From Ciona intestinalis (taxonomy: Eukaryota; Chordata; Ascidiacea; Phlebobranchia; Cionidae): DNA of 64,000 nt. Shown one piece after another: positions 34,208 to 46,891 of this stretch (positions within the stretch are counted from its first letter, which is position 1; the number at the start of each line of letters is the position of its first letter). Location: positions 248,001-312,000 of the forward strand of contig NW_004190356.2 of NCBI RefSeq assembly GCF_000224145.3. Reading direction: 5' to 3'. Position numbers and translations under genes: made by a program. Under the pieces are notes generated by a model. The model saw nothing but the letters and a program-made list of their open reading frames with translations, had not been told where the DNA came from and did not search any database.

Positions 34208-36131
34208 CCTAGCACCGAGAACTAAAAGTAAAATAAACGCAATGTGATACAGTCTGTTGAGCAGGAAATTGCTTCTACGTTTGCAGGCGCTAAAGAAGAA
34301 ACAGTTTAATATAAACAATGCATATGCAATGGGCTGACATATTCAATGACTAGCTTCTAAAGTACAATTCGAGCCAGTCAGTGCGTAACTTAAAACATTA
34401 GCTTCCTTGTGTTAAAAACTCAGCCCTCGGGCATTACTAACTGACTGTCCCACAAATGTTTTTATTTTTATAATAAAGATTTCTAATAAATATTTTATAA
34501 TAAATATATATTTATTTAATATTTATAATATATCTATATACTGTCAATTACCAATTTTTCGCGTTCACTGCAAAAGTTCCGCTTTCAAAGATATACCTGT
34601 ACTGTAGCGATAGATAATACGTACTATCGATGCTGTAGCGATAGTAGCAATTAATGTTTCCTCTCTTTATAAGAACAGTCTGACATCCGTTCTCGTCTGC
34701 GAAAACAGCAAAAAAAGGAAGTAATTTTGAGTTTGTTGTAGAAATGGGCAATACCAAATGGGCTGGACGTTTTTTTAGACACGATATTTTATCCCCTAAG
34801 AAGCAGAGAATTGTAACTAACTTATTCCAAAGGCTGAAATTACACGTTGTGGCCTGGTTCGAAACGTGTTTGTGCTAGTGAAGAATCCCCCCCCCCCAAC
34901 TTATTTGCTAACCACTAACCCATAGGTTAGGGGTGTTGATGGTTGGGGGTTAGTGGTTAGCAAATAAGGTGGGGGAAAGACTCTTTACCAGCACCCGTGT
35001 TTGTTTTAGAATTTAGATAAAGTTGCTTTTATCTGGTCAGTAATGGGTGGGTGGATTGGTGTTCGAAGATCTACTGTCTTCAATTAATGCCAATTTCTCA
35101 CCACCCACATCTAGTTTAAGCGGCTTCAGACTACTTTCGATTACCCTGTAAGATCTGCTAAAGGAAGTTGTAAGTGGCCTACGATATAGGCGTCACCTTT
35201 GCTTGTAAGATGTTTGGAACTGATAGGTATAGTCACTAATGCATTTTTGTGTTTGAATAAAACTGAATAAACACAACATGGGACCTTACATATCGAAAAG
35301 GTTACCTTTGCAGGCGCTATGAAAATGAACAATTTATTAAAAACAACGCACATAATTGCACACTAAAGTGTTTAAAAGAAAAGAGTTTGCGCAGCTTTAT
35401 CGATGCTTTGCTGGTAATAATACAATCGCACCACTTAAAGTAGGGTAATGTAGGAATAATAGGAAATTCAAGAAGTCACAATGTGATATAAAGACTAAGA
35501 AATACAACTTTGGTTCTAACTATAAATCACAGAGCGTAGTGGCTCTTCATAAACAGGATATTTCTACATGCACTCATTGTTTGAATAGGGAAATATGAGT
35601 TGTGGAATAAAATAAGGTCATGATCAAAGCGGAAATAGGGAATAGTGGAGATTTATTAATAATACAGACTATGTGTTGCAGTTATTTCCACGTTAGTGTT
35701 TTTAACAGGGTTTAAAACGTAAACTTTTATTATACACACTAATCGTAAACCCATAACCACTACATCGTATAATAATGTTTACAACCAAGTTTTGCTACAA
35801 TATCAACACTTGGAATAAATTAGGGTTTTAATGTAATTTCAAGTATACACAACTGATTTTGTGTTGGAAAATCTGCACCTAACCAAATAGTGAAAAATTG
35901 TCAACACAAAGTCGTAACATATTTGTGCCTATTCGATTAAACTGTGCCATGTGCAATTTAACGATAATTGGACAAAGCAACGTCAGATCGCAATAGTGGC
36001 GACCGCAAGGAATGCTGGAATCAAAAGGTATAAATATAAATGATATTTTTTATAAAAAAAACGTAGATCAACGTGTTTTACGTGGAAGACGTTGCGGGAT
36101 CAGGAACTTGCGGAAAATCTCGAGAATTTTG
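34208..36131. other. Intergenic, METTL27-like D to TBC1D10
   Basis: No gene seen. Contains an AT-only stretch near 34,470-34,540 and a fold-back element at 34,869-35,003. Short frames at 34,548-34,757 and 35,141-35,353 have no coding signature. Confidence 0.65.
34869..35003. mobile_element. Fold-back (palindromic) element with telomere-like core
   Basis: Arms TTATTTGCTAACCACTAACC and GGTTAGTGGTTAGCAAATAA are exact complements, extended by C- and G-rich tracts and TGCTAGTGAAGAATCC / AGACTCTTTACCAGCA. The loop has CCCATAGGTTAGGGG. Related to 47,305-47,472. Confidence 0.75.
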
Positions 36132-39100
36132 TCAGAAATTTGAATTTTCAGTGTTTCCCGCCACATTATCTGTTACGTCTGTTTGCAGTGTTTCCAGACC
36201 AGCTTTATTGATGGAACCGTTACTCGTAGAACGAACCTCAGTGGCAACACTACTGGATAAATGACCATCAGCATATAAGTAGGATATATCCGCATTCGAT
36301 CCGTTTAAATTTCGTTTGTAATTTTTTAGTTCGACTCTCGGTTGGTCATGTTTGACTGGTTCCTTAGAACGACGGCTTGTTTTCTTCTCAAGCGATCTTG
36401 TTTGTTCCATTATTTGTGGGGTGTTCATGCTTACTGCACTCAGTTTCTAGACAAATTAATATTGAATTTATAACTGACAATTCATGGCACGCAAAATATT
36501 AACAAATTCTATGTTTAAATTTGCTACAATGAGTAGAAATTACGTATTTTCAATACAACATTGCTGATTGCACTTATTTTATTAGAATTGCAACTTTTCA
36601 AAATAGAAATATTTGTCCAGCGGCGTGGCATTGTGGTTAGTGTGCCTGCCTGTTACCCAAAGATAATGGGTTCAAGGTTTGACGCTGCTACCATTGTGGG
36701 TGTATGAGTCCTTGGGCCTATGGGCCATACTTAAAAAATCACCCAAAAAATAATCACCCACAAATTAAGATACATGGTAACTCGTAAGCTGGCACGAGGT
36801 GTTAAACCCGTGTTATAACGACTGTCGTTTTCCGGTCACGCGAGGATAAAGTAAGTTACATTCATACACTCATTCATTACACTAACATTTCCTGGGATTT
36901 ATTATTCGATACACGAACCTGTTTGGAAACTTTCCCTGTTTTCGTTGAAGATAAATTATATTGGTGGGTTGGGGTGTAACGATAGATACGCTTGACTGCA
37001 CGTAACGGAGGCTGCTGGCTCTTCCATTGTTTCTGCTGCCTCCGGTGTTCATTTTCTAAATCGGACTCGGTGACTTTGAGATCGATAATCTGAAGTTGGG
37101 TTAAAACAAAATTAAAGTAGTTTGGTTAGAAAATACACCCCTCCTAGCTTTCTAAAAGAATTTTACGTCAAAAATTTATGTAGGAAAATACTTTGAATAT
37201 TTTCTTATATTTTTTATACTAAGGGATATTTAAACTTCCGACATGACACAAATTAACAGGAAAAATAGGTTGAGCTTTTTCTTGTGATACTGCCTTTTGT
37301 GATAAACATATTATGTATGAAAATTGTTTTATTTGCCCCAATATCAGGAGTATAAAACAGTTGGAAATTCCTTATAAAATTATATAAAATTATGAAACGT
37401 TTTTTTTAGACATCAATGTTTGATAAATATGTATATTTTTGGCACAATTTTACTCTATTGATGTAATGATCTAAATTATCAAGGATGTCAGTTCTGCCAA
37501 AATTAGACTTAGTTGGCCAGTTTTCATTCAAAGACGCTGCAACATTACATGCAGATAATACACATATACACAAGAATGTCTATTCCAGAAGTTAATATTC
37601 AGGACCAGTGATGCAGTCATAAAAAATAAGGGCAGTATTGGTGTTACAGCTACATACAATTTTATAACCCTTCTTTTTTCGCCTAAATTCTCCTGTTTTT
37701 AGTCTAATTAATGGTACTTTGTTGATTCGTAGAGGTTTTATAAAAAATATGTCGTTTCTTAGGACCAGAGTGCTCTTCAAAACTAATTTTGAGAGAATGA
37801 AAAGTTTTTGGGTATGAAACATGACGCATCATATAACTGTGTTATAACATTTCAAACAAAACTACATTACCTCATTCATAAGGACATCGGGTTGCATAGA
37901 TTTTGGATTTAACTTCCGTAACTTCTCCATAGTTTCGTACAAACCGGGAAGTTGTTTCAGCATATCTGGTGTACCGAGTGTGCTTTTTAAAAGAACAAGT
38001 CCACAACGAAAAACAATCTTCACACCTGAGATAGGAACTATAATTGATAGGAACTATAAAATAAAAGTTTTGAACAAACATCGTGGTAAACAAAGGATGA
38101 ATTCATCCACTTTTGTATGTGAATAAAAAAATTGTCACTTATTCGGGCATGACGCTGTGAAGTTATAACAACACATGCTGATTATGAGTTATCGGCCATT
38201 AAATCTGCAGGTGAATATTTTGTTTATTACATTGTTTTTTTTTTCTATACGGCTGACATTTTGTGGTTGGTACTCATGTCCATAATACCATGAAGCTTCA
38301 AATTCAGTAGAGTCAAGTACCCTAACCACTGAGCCACAAGCTTAAAATATGAACTTTCTTTTGTTCAAACTTTATTAACAAACATTTAGTATTCCATAAT
38401 AGTATACTAACATACAGTATATAGGTATAATTTATAAATTTAGGTTTAACTTATTGTTGTTTATTATAAAAACCTAAATTTGCTTTATTATGCCCTATTT
38501 TTAATATTTTACTGGAATATAATAGTTTAACAAAGTAATATTTGCAGGACCTAAGATGGGCATAAAACATAAGAATGCTACATCAAATGAAAATTTCATC
38601 AAAAAAATAAAAATAATGTTTATCATAACAGTTTGTCCTATGCAAGTACCAGAGTAATAATTCATTTGTTTTCAATGTGTTAGAAAAAATTTATATTTGA
38701 AAATAACATTTAAATATGTTCAAGATTGAGTAATTTTACTCAATTACAGTAAAACTGAGCAACATTTTTTCTTTCTAAGTCAATAAAGTCAAGCCAGTCA
38801 TTCATGGCAACCAAATCTTTTGTTAATATCATGATGTTTGATTTGCTTGTTTAAACAACATAAATTGCAAATTCATCTTATTTCAAAATTGAGTATTTTT
38901 TTAATTCTCATTTCTGACTTACATATTTTTTCTCTTTTAAAATTTGTAAATCAATATTATAAAGAGGTAAAAAATCTGCTTGATGCATAAAATAATTAGG
39001 TTCAACAGGTAAAAAAGCTACTTTGTTTCAAATAAAATCAATATTAAATAATATATTAATGTTATGCTAGTATATAACCAATCATCACTAATTAAACATA

Positions 39101-42100
39101 TTTTAGTATTCAAATTTATCACTTGTAACCAATCTTAGTATGTGGTGTACTTTTGAAATCAAATTAAAGAAGCATACCAACAATGCTTACGGGTGAATCA
39201 AATATTTTTTTTTTAAATGAAAAAAAAGTAATAAAAAATCGTGTAGAAAAAAACTTGCTGAAGTAAATAAAAATTGAAGTGCGACAATGTATGGGGTTTT
39301 ACACAGGAGGAGCTTTTCATCTTACAGGATAAAAGCATTTTTTGGTAACTGTGATAGCAGAATATAAATTACTCATCAAATAAAAAAATTAAATATTAAA
39401 ATTTTGGCTAAAACGCAGTGCATTAGACTGTTAGTAATAAACTTTGTCCAATCTGTTCTATAGTATAAATCTATCAAGCATACTTTATTGTGTTGGAGAC
39501 CACACTATTGTTAACTGTACTTTGGATTGTGAGGCAAACTAATTATTAAAGTTTGATTACACACATTTTATATTCTTGCCTGTGATTTGTGTATGGGGTA
39601 GGTAGGTTGATACCACAGGAAATTATGCTTGTGACTGTACCGTGTCATTTAAGTAGTAAGTACACTGTGTGTGATTTCTGTTTTATGAATGATTATATCT
39701 GTTATAACTAATAGTTACAGTACTTATCAGTGTGTATTGGAAATAGTCTATGAATACTCTAAGTGTGTTTGCTTGACAACATTGGTAATATATATTATAT
39801 CTACTAAACAATGCATATAATACCGTGAAAAATTAAAATACTAATTATTACTTTCACATAAGGTAATTAAACTTTTTATGATTACTGTTTAGTGTCCACA
39901 TTGTTTTTTATTTTACATTGTACATTGCATAATCCTTAAGGTGTAACGGTTTCGCCTTTTATTCAAAAAACATTATTTCTCTCTTTTTTATCAACAAGCA
40001 TGTTTAAACAACTGTTGTTTATTGTACAACTTGTCTTTTCGCTTATATAAACTCTCCTGTTCTTTCCTCTTTGGTCACGAACGATAACGAATTCATTCAT
40101 TTTAGCTTATATATATATATACAATATGTGTTTTATTTTAAGACTTACTAACTCAGATATTATCAATTAACAAAAACAGTTGACCAAAGTAAAGTTTGGA
40201 AAATTCACCCAACAACATCTTAAAAAAAGATGTTTAAATAAGTTTTGTAATACAATTAATATTACCTTCACAAAAGAACATGTCCCACAGTCGAAGAACA
40301 GAAGGCCACGGTAATGTCCGTGCAAATATACACATGAACCATTCTGTGCAGTATAGCATCGGTGAGACGTGGTGTTTTTCCATGTGTTTATATATAATAG
40401 GGCAAACTGAGCGTAAAAGACCTTGCATTACATTTCCATCAACTTGCACCACTTCCTATAAAAATTAAGTACATTCAGTGGCGCAGCCAGGGGGGGTTTA
40501 GGGAGTCGCCATTGAGTACATTGATATATAAATATAAAGTATTACACTGTTATAGTTAAAAAAATGTATAGTATAGTCAATTTGTTTCTCAATCTTTCAT
40601 ATCTTACCACCCTCGTGCAGAAATACTCAACACATTTTGTCACCTTTGCACATAATAATAAATCAACCTAATCATGTCTAGCTAAATTGTCTTACGTATG
40701 GTACAGATTATTACATGTTATAAAATATTCTTATTTTAAAAGAAAGCAATGATAAAAAAAACAGGATACATTATCTTTTCTGTGTGGGAGTTGCTACTAC
40801 TAATTTGAATTTAACTGTAGAATCATTCAGTACTACAGAGGGTAAATGGGACATTAATAAACAATAAAATTGTAAAAAAAGATTAAACCAAACTGAACTG
40901 CAGAAATTATCTGAATGTATCGTTTCTTACATTGACATAATGCAAACACTCAATGTCTTAAAAACTCTTTACAGTTTTAAATTATTACTTTTTATTATTA
41001 AAATAATGGAACGCTTTTAAAAATAAAAGGCCACAATGCTTTTAAATAGCAAAATGTTTCGTAAAAACAGCAAAATATGAAGCGCAAACTGCATAAACAA
41101 AAACTTTTAAACTTACCAAACCTGGGCTGAAATATCCTGGTATGTAAAAGTCAAACATTGCAACCATACACCAAAATGCTTCCTGCAAAATATTTTGAAA
41201 TAAGACAATTTGAAAGGTTTCTAAATTAGGACTATGCCACACTTTTTCTTTTTTTTATAGATTTTGATTTGTTTTAGCTACATTCTTACTGTTCGCAGCT
41301 CGCAGGTTACGAACATTAACAATTACCCAAGCTTGGTGCATTTTACAAAACTTGGATTTAGCACTATCAATTCCGGCATGTAGTTGGACAAAGTTGTGCG
41401 GGCTGCACAAAAGCTGCACACTGCTCATTTCCCACGGTTTGTCCCAACCTGGATTATCATATGACTGATTCATTAAGATGTTACTTACCTCTGCAGGCAT
41501 ATGCATGAGTAACACTGCTGCAATTGGTGCTTGTGCTTGACAGTATCCATCTTTAGGATTGTACACAGCATATGCGTACAATATGTTGTATAAATCCTGC
41601 TGCCCAGTTCCGTGCTTCTTCGCAAACATTTCATGGAAGGGAAACTGCCGATGAAGATCTTTTTCGATATCCTCGACCGCGTTCGATGCTGCTTCAGTCT
41701 TTAGCAGCTCCTATGGTGAAGGTTTTATTTGTAATAGCAACTAGCAACTTTGAACTAGCTTTAGACTTACTGTTTCATGTCAAAATTTACAATACCAGAG
41801 ATGAGAACCCACCATAGGTATCTTAAATATTGAATAAACTTTACACATAATTGTCAAACAAGTTTCCTAGTTTAACAAAATTACATTTATATATTTGTGT
41901 TACTTTTAGTAAATAACAGTGAAAACAAGCTGTGATTCACTGGTGGTAAGACTCAGCACCAATCGTAATTACGAGATTTTAGAAAACAAATCTCCTTGTG
42001 TTTTTATTAAATGTTTATGTTTGTTGCAAAGAGCTAATGCTTTAAAATATGAACAATATTTTGATAATTTTTCTGTACGATTCTGATTTGCATTCTGTTT

Positions 42101-45100
42101 TGTTTCTGCATGATTGTGTTTTACAGTCATTATGGTATGTATGAACTATAAACATACATAAGGAAAGGCAGACATTTCAAAACATTGATCAAGAATGTAC
42201 TATATGCATCAGTGCATGAAACAATCATAAAGCACCCTAAGTTTTACATATTTTACAATTCTATAGAACAGAATGCAAATGATCTGACAAGGTACAGGTT
42301 ATGTAAGTATCATGGTAGTATAAGGTCAGCAGTTTTAATGTACAAATAATAAAAATCTGTTTAGAACTGTTTTAGGGTGCATTTCTCCCTACTTTCTCTC
42401 TCAAAATATAATTATACAACAACAGCATAAAATTGTTGGCAGAGTGTGGTCTCACTTTAAAACAAGAACTTNNNNNNNNNNNNNNNNNNNNNNNNNNNNN
42501 NNNNNNNNNNNNNNNNNNNNNNNNNNNNNNNNNNNNNNNNNNNNNNNNNNNNNNNNNNNNNNNNNNNNNNNNNNNNNNNNNNNNNNNNNNNNNNNNGCCA
42601 TTGAGTACATTGATATATAAATATCAAGTATTAGTTGTATTACACTGTTATAGTTTAAAAAATGTATAGTATAGTCAATTTGTTTCTCAATCTTTCATAT
42701 CCTACCACCCTCGTGCAGAAATACTCAACACATTTTGTCACCTTTGCACATAATAATAAATCAACCTAATCATGTCTAGCTAAATTGTCTTATGTATGGT
42801 ACAGGTTATTACATGTTATAAAATATTATTATTTTAAAAGAAAGCAATGATAAAAAAACAATAAATTGTCTTTTCTGTGTGGGAGTTGCTACTACTAATT
42901 TGAATTTAACTGTAGAATCATTCAGTACTACAGAGGGTAAATGGGACATTAATAAACAATAAAATTGTAAAAAAAGGTTAAACCAAACTGAACTGCAGAA
43001 ATTATCTGAATGTATCGTTTCTTACATTGACATAATGCAAACACTGAATGTCTTAAAATAGTAGATGGTGATGACTAATGTACTCTACATCTACTCTTTA
43101 CAGTTTTAAATTATTACTTTTTATTATTAAAATAATGGAAAGTTTTTAAAAATAAAAGGCCACAATGCTTTTAAATAGCAAAATGTTTCGTAAAAACAGC
43201 AAAATATGCAGTGCGAACTGCATAAACAAAAACTTTTAAACTTACCAAACCTGGGCTGAAATATCCTGGTATGTAAAAGTCAAACATTGCAACCATACAC
43301 CAAAATGCTTCCTGCAAAATATTTTGAAATAAGACAATTTGAAAGGTTTCCAAATTAAGAACTAGGCCACACTTTTTAACTTTTTTTTTAAAGATTTTAA
43401 TTTGTTTTAGCTACATTCTTACTGTTCCCAGCTCACAGGTTACGAACATTAACAATTACCCAAGCTTGGTGCATTTTACAAAACTTGGATTTAGCACTAT
43501 CAATTCCGGCATGTAGTTGGACAAAGTTGTGCGGGCTGCACAAAAGCTGCACACTGCTCATTTCCCACGGTTTGTCCCAACCTGGATTATCATATGACTG
43601 ATTCATTAAGATGTTACTTACCTCTGCAGGCATATGCATGAGTAACACTGCTGCAATTGGTGCTTGTGCTTGACAGTATCCATCTTTAGGATTGTACACA
43701 GCATATGCGTACAATATGTTGTATAAATCCTGCTGCCCAGTTCCGTGCTTCTTCGCAAACATTTCATGGAAGGGAAACTGCCGATGAAGATCTTTTTCGA
43801 TATCCTCGACCGCGTTCGATGCTGCTTCAGTCTTTAGCAGCTCCTATGGTGAAGGTTTTATTTGTAATAGCAACTAGCAACTTTGAACTAGCTTTAGACT
43901 TACTGTTTCATGTCAAAATTTACAATACCAGAGATGAGAACCCACCATAGGTATCTTAAATATTGAATAAACTTTACACATAATTGTCAAACAAGTTTCC
44001 TAGTTTAACAAAATTACATTTATATATTTGTGTTACTTTTAGTAAATAACAGTGAAAACAAGCTGTGATTCACTGGTGGTAAGACTCAGCACCAATCGTA
44101 ATTACGAGATTTTAGAAAACAAATCTCCTTGTGTTTTTATTAAATGTTTATGTTTGTTGCAAAGAGCTAATGCTTTAAAATATGAACAATATTTTGATAA
44201 TTTTTCTGTACGATTCTGATTTGCATTCTGTTTTGTTTCTGCATGATTGTGTTTTACAGTCATTATGGTATGTATGAACTATAAACATACATAAGGAAAG
44301 GCAGACATTTCAAAACATTGATCAAGAATGTACTATATGCATCAGTGCATGAAACAATCATAAAGCACCCTAAGTTTTACATATTTTACAATTCTATAGA
44401 ACAGAATGCAAATGATCTGACAAGGTACAGGTTATGTAAGTATCATGGTAGTATAAGGTCAGCAGTTTTAATGTACAAATAATAAAAATCTGTTTAGAAC
44501 TGTTTTAGGGTGCATTTCTCCCTACTTTCTCTCTCAAAATATAATTATACAACAACAGCATAAAATTGTTGGCAGAGTGTGGTCTCACTTTAAAACAAGA
44601 ACTTTAGCTGTGTTTGCAGCTGCTCTGTATGTGACAACTGGCAAGTGCGGCATGAGGCAAGGCGATTAAAATAATCATTTAAATTGAAACAATGAACTAT
44701 CAGTAACAGCCATGAATTAAAAGTTATTCGCAATAACAATGTGTGTCAATGTGTGTATTAGTTTTTATATACAAGGCTCCTGCACTTACTTGCCCCTAGA
44801 TGTTTTTTTATATTTATAAATGGTATGATTTTCAATTATTCAAACATTCTATTTCAATTAAGCTACAACCACATTAAAAATGATAAAACTATAACAAAAT
44901 AACAGAACCAGTCGCAATTGCTTATTATTCTTCCATAATGGCTAGGTCTCAACCCCTAAAATATATAGATATTATATTACCACTAGTCCACTACCATCTA
45001 CCATTTTATGGTCTTTTAGAATACAACTAAGCAGTCGCAATAAAGTTAGTTGTTATCTGTGAAATGAAACTATAAAACTGAGTGGTTTTATATACCTACC

Positions 45101-46891
45101 AATGGTTCACAACTTTTTTCTCTACATAACCCCCTATTCATAGGATTAGGAACCATTTTTAGTTTTTATATGATATGACTTTGTTAGATTATGCTTTTAC
45201 ATACTACATACCAAACCAATTCTAAAATCTGATGCACATAAACTAAAATTTGCATGTATATAATGTAAAAATCGAAGGACAATTACAATATTAGGTCTAT
45301 GGCATGATTTGAGAAGTTGAGTACACAATAGAATACAGCTTTGGTATAAGACAACTGATACTACTTTTATAAAAAAGAAAGAAGCTGACAATTTAAAAAA
45401 AAGCTAATATTTGTTTGGATTATGGGGTTCATTGACAGCAAAAAAAAGTAAATAATTGATATAAATGTAGATTTGTTGTATCGGCTATTAAAGAATTAGC
45501 AAAAGCCTTGTCGTGGTTTGACAATGAACAGACTTCTGTCCTGTGGGGTGGGGAATTAGGTATCAGTTGGGAAACCATGGTATTAGGAATTTTCTACTTA
45601 TATATATTTTAATAGAATGTGTAATGAACCACACACCTCATATTTTCCAACATTTTGTCTTTGTAGTAAATTGCTTCCACACAATAACTGCCATGCTCTG
45701 CCACGGAGTGAAGATGGAATTCCTTTTCTGCATCTTTGTTTAACCTGAAAAACACGAAATATAAACATGTTATCAGTACTCCAAATACCATACCAGCTAC
45801 TGCCATGTAAGATTCATTCTGAACCAACAGTTCCCAAACTTTTCTGAAAAATTTGGCTGATGGACCCTTTGCAACTATTTTGATATTTCGAGGCCCAATA
45901 AAAATTAAAGAATGCAATTGGAAAAATGTAAAAACCACAACAATGTGTGATTTGTATTATCACATTATAATCATTTTTCTACATTGCAGATCCTCTAGAC
46001 TGCCATACGGAGCCCAGTTTGGAAACCACTGTTCTAAACGCTTATTCTGTAGTCTTTTGAAGCTATTAAAGCATAGATAGTAATTATAATATTTTGCTTT
46101 CCATTCCTACTATGCTGTGGTGAAATAAAAACAGAAGCTAATTGTCACTTAAAAGAAAAATAGCTTTCATTTTAAACAGTGATTATTTTACCAGTAAAAT
46201 ATAAATTCCTAAATCAAACAAAAAATTGGCAAAAAAATTTCTAAGCGGTTTTCTAAACTTTTTATTATGAGAAGGCCTTTTGTGATTAACATTAAACGCA
46301 TAACAAATTAGGAATGCAGGTATTTGCTATATTTTGAATTAGCTCACTTTACAAACTTAGTATATGAACTGCCAGAGCAAACTTGCTAAGTGGTTCATCA
46401 TCTACTTTACACTGTGACATCATGAAAACCGTTATTTGAATATTATTGAAATACCTTGGAAAACTTTTTGGCCATCCACAAATCCCAATTATCAAGCATT
46501 GTCAACCATTTTATTTCTCGTTTCCGAATCTTATTTACTGGAATATCTTCGGAACTATGGAACAAAAGAATAAAGATTATGTAATAAGTACAAAATATTG
46601 TGTTCTGATGCAGTTTACTAATTTACAAGAAGACCAAGACAAAGAAGAGGTCAAAAGACTTGAATATTACTAGATCACAATATTACAACCATAGGCATCA
46701 ATTCCTGGAGTGGGAGGGGTGGAGTTTCGATCAAAACAAATATCTAAATCAACTTACTCCGGATTTGTATATTGTGTGCCTCCAGTAAACCCATATTTAT
46801 CAATTTCTTGCATTTGTTTTGAAGTTCCAGATGTTTCCTCGACATGATTGCCGTTGATTATCGGATCTTGTGCATTATCTGATTGTTCCAT
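36132..46891 (-). CDS. TBC1D10: TBC1D10 (EPI64)-type Rab GTPase-activating protein
   Basis: Nine in-phase exons: 46758-46891, 46455-46554, 45637-45744, 43622-43843 (also 41489-41710), 43246-43311 (also 41117-41182), 40266-40455, 37871-38025, 36919-37089, 36132-36446; about 486 residues using one copy of the doubled exons. N-terminal [10 protein letters not shown] and the following [16 protein letters not shown] are TBC1D10 hallmarks. The TBC domain carries the arginine finger (IEKDLHR, Arg ~135) and glutamine finger (GYCQ, Gln ~172), so it should be an active Rab-GAP. After the domain, [17 protein letters not shown] matches the family. The last residues NSNF fit a class I PDZ ligand (S-x-hydrophobic), as EPI64 ends in a PDZ ligand. 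A/B/C subtype is not assignable. Expected role: membrane traffic and microvilli under the plasma membrane. Confidence 0.94.
36617..36880 (+). mobile_element. SINE, internally deleted
   Basis: GGCGTGGCATTGTGGTTAGT head, short middle, GTAACTCGTAAGCTGGCACG and GTAAGTTACATTCATACACT tail; in the last intron of TBC1D10, 37 bp from the exon 8 donor. Confidence 0.88.
38026..40265 (-). other. Large intron of TBC1D10 (between exons 6 and 7)
   Basis: Very AT-rich, no exon or gene recognised. A diverged SINE fragment lies at 38,235-38,342 (minus; ACGGCTGACATTTT, CCCTAACCACTGAGCCAC). Confidence 0.75.
40508..44604. repeat. Direct duplication around gap 2 (probable overlapping contig ends)
   Basis: Units 40,508-42,471 and 42,597-44,604 contain the same two TBC1D10 exons. 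The right-hand part (from about 41,400 / 43,540) looks identical, while the left-hand part has substitutions and an insertion of about 36 bp near 43,060. Confidence 0.95.
42472..42596. other. Assembly gap 2 (125 N)
   Basis: Same length as gap 1, so a nominal size. It separates 40,508-42,471 from its near copy 42,597-44,604, inside the TBC1D10 gene. Confidence 0.99.
44605..45636 (-). other. Intron 3 of TBC1D10
   Basis: No exon or known repeat seen; AT-rich. Confidence 0.7.

Noticed and set aside
34508-34760. Small minus-strand gene at 34,548-34,757
   Set aside because: No domain, no splice support, and low-complexity AT-rich surroundings.
41117-41710. Mutually exclusive alternative exons in TBC1D10
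   Set aside because: The two exon pairs encode the same residues and sit in units that start and end at the N gap, so an assembly overlap explains them better.
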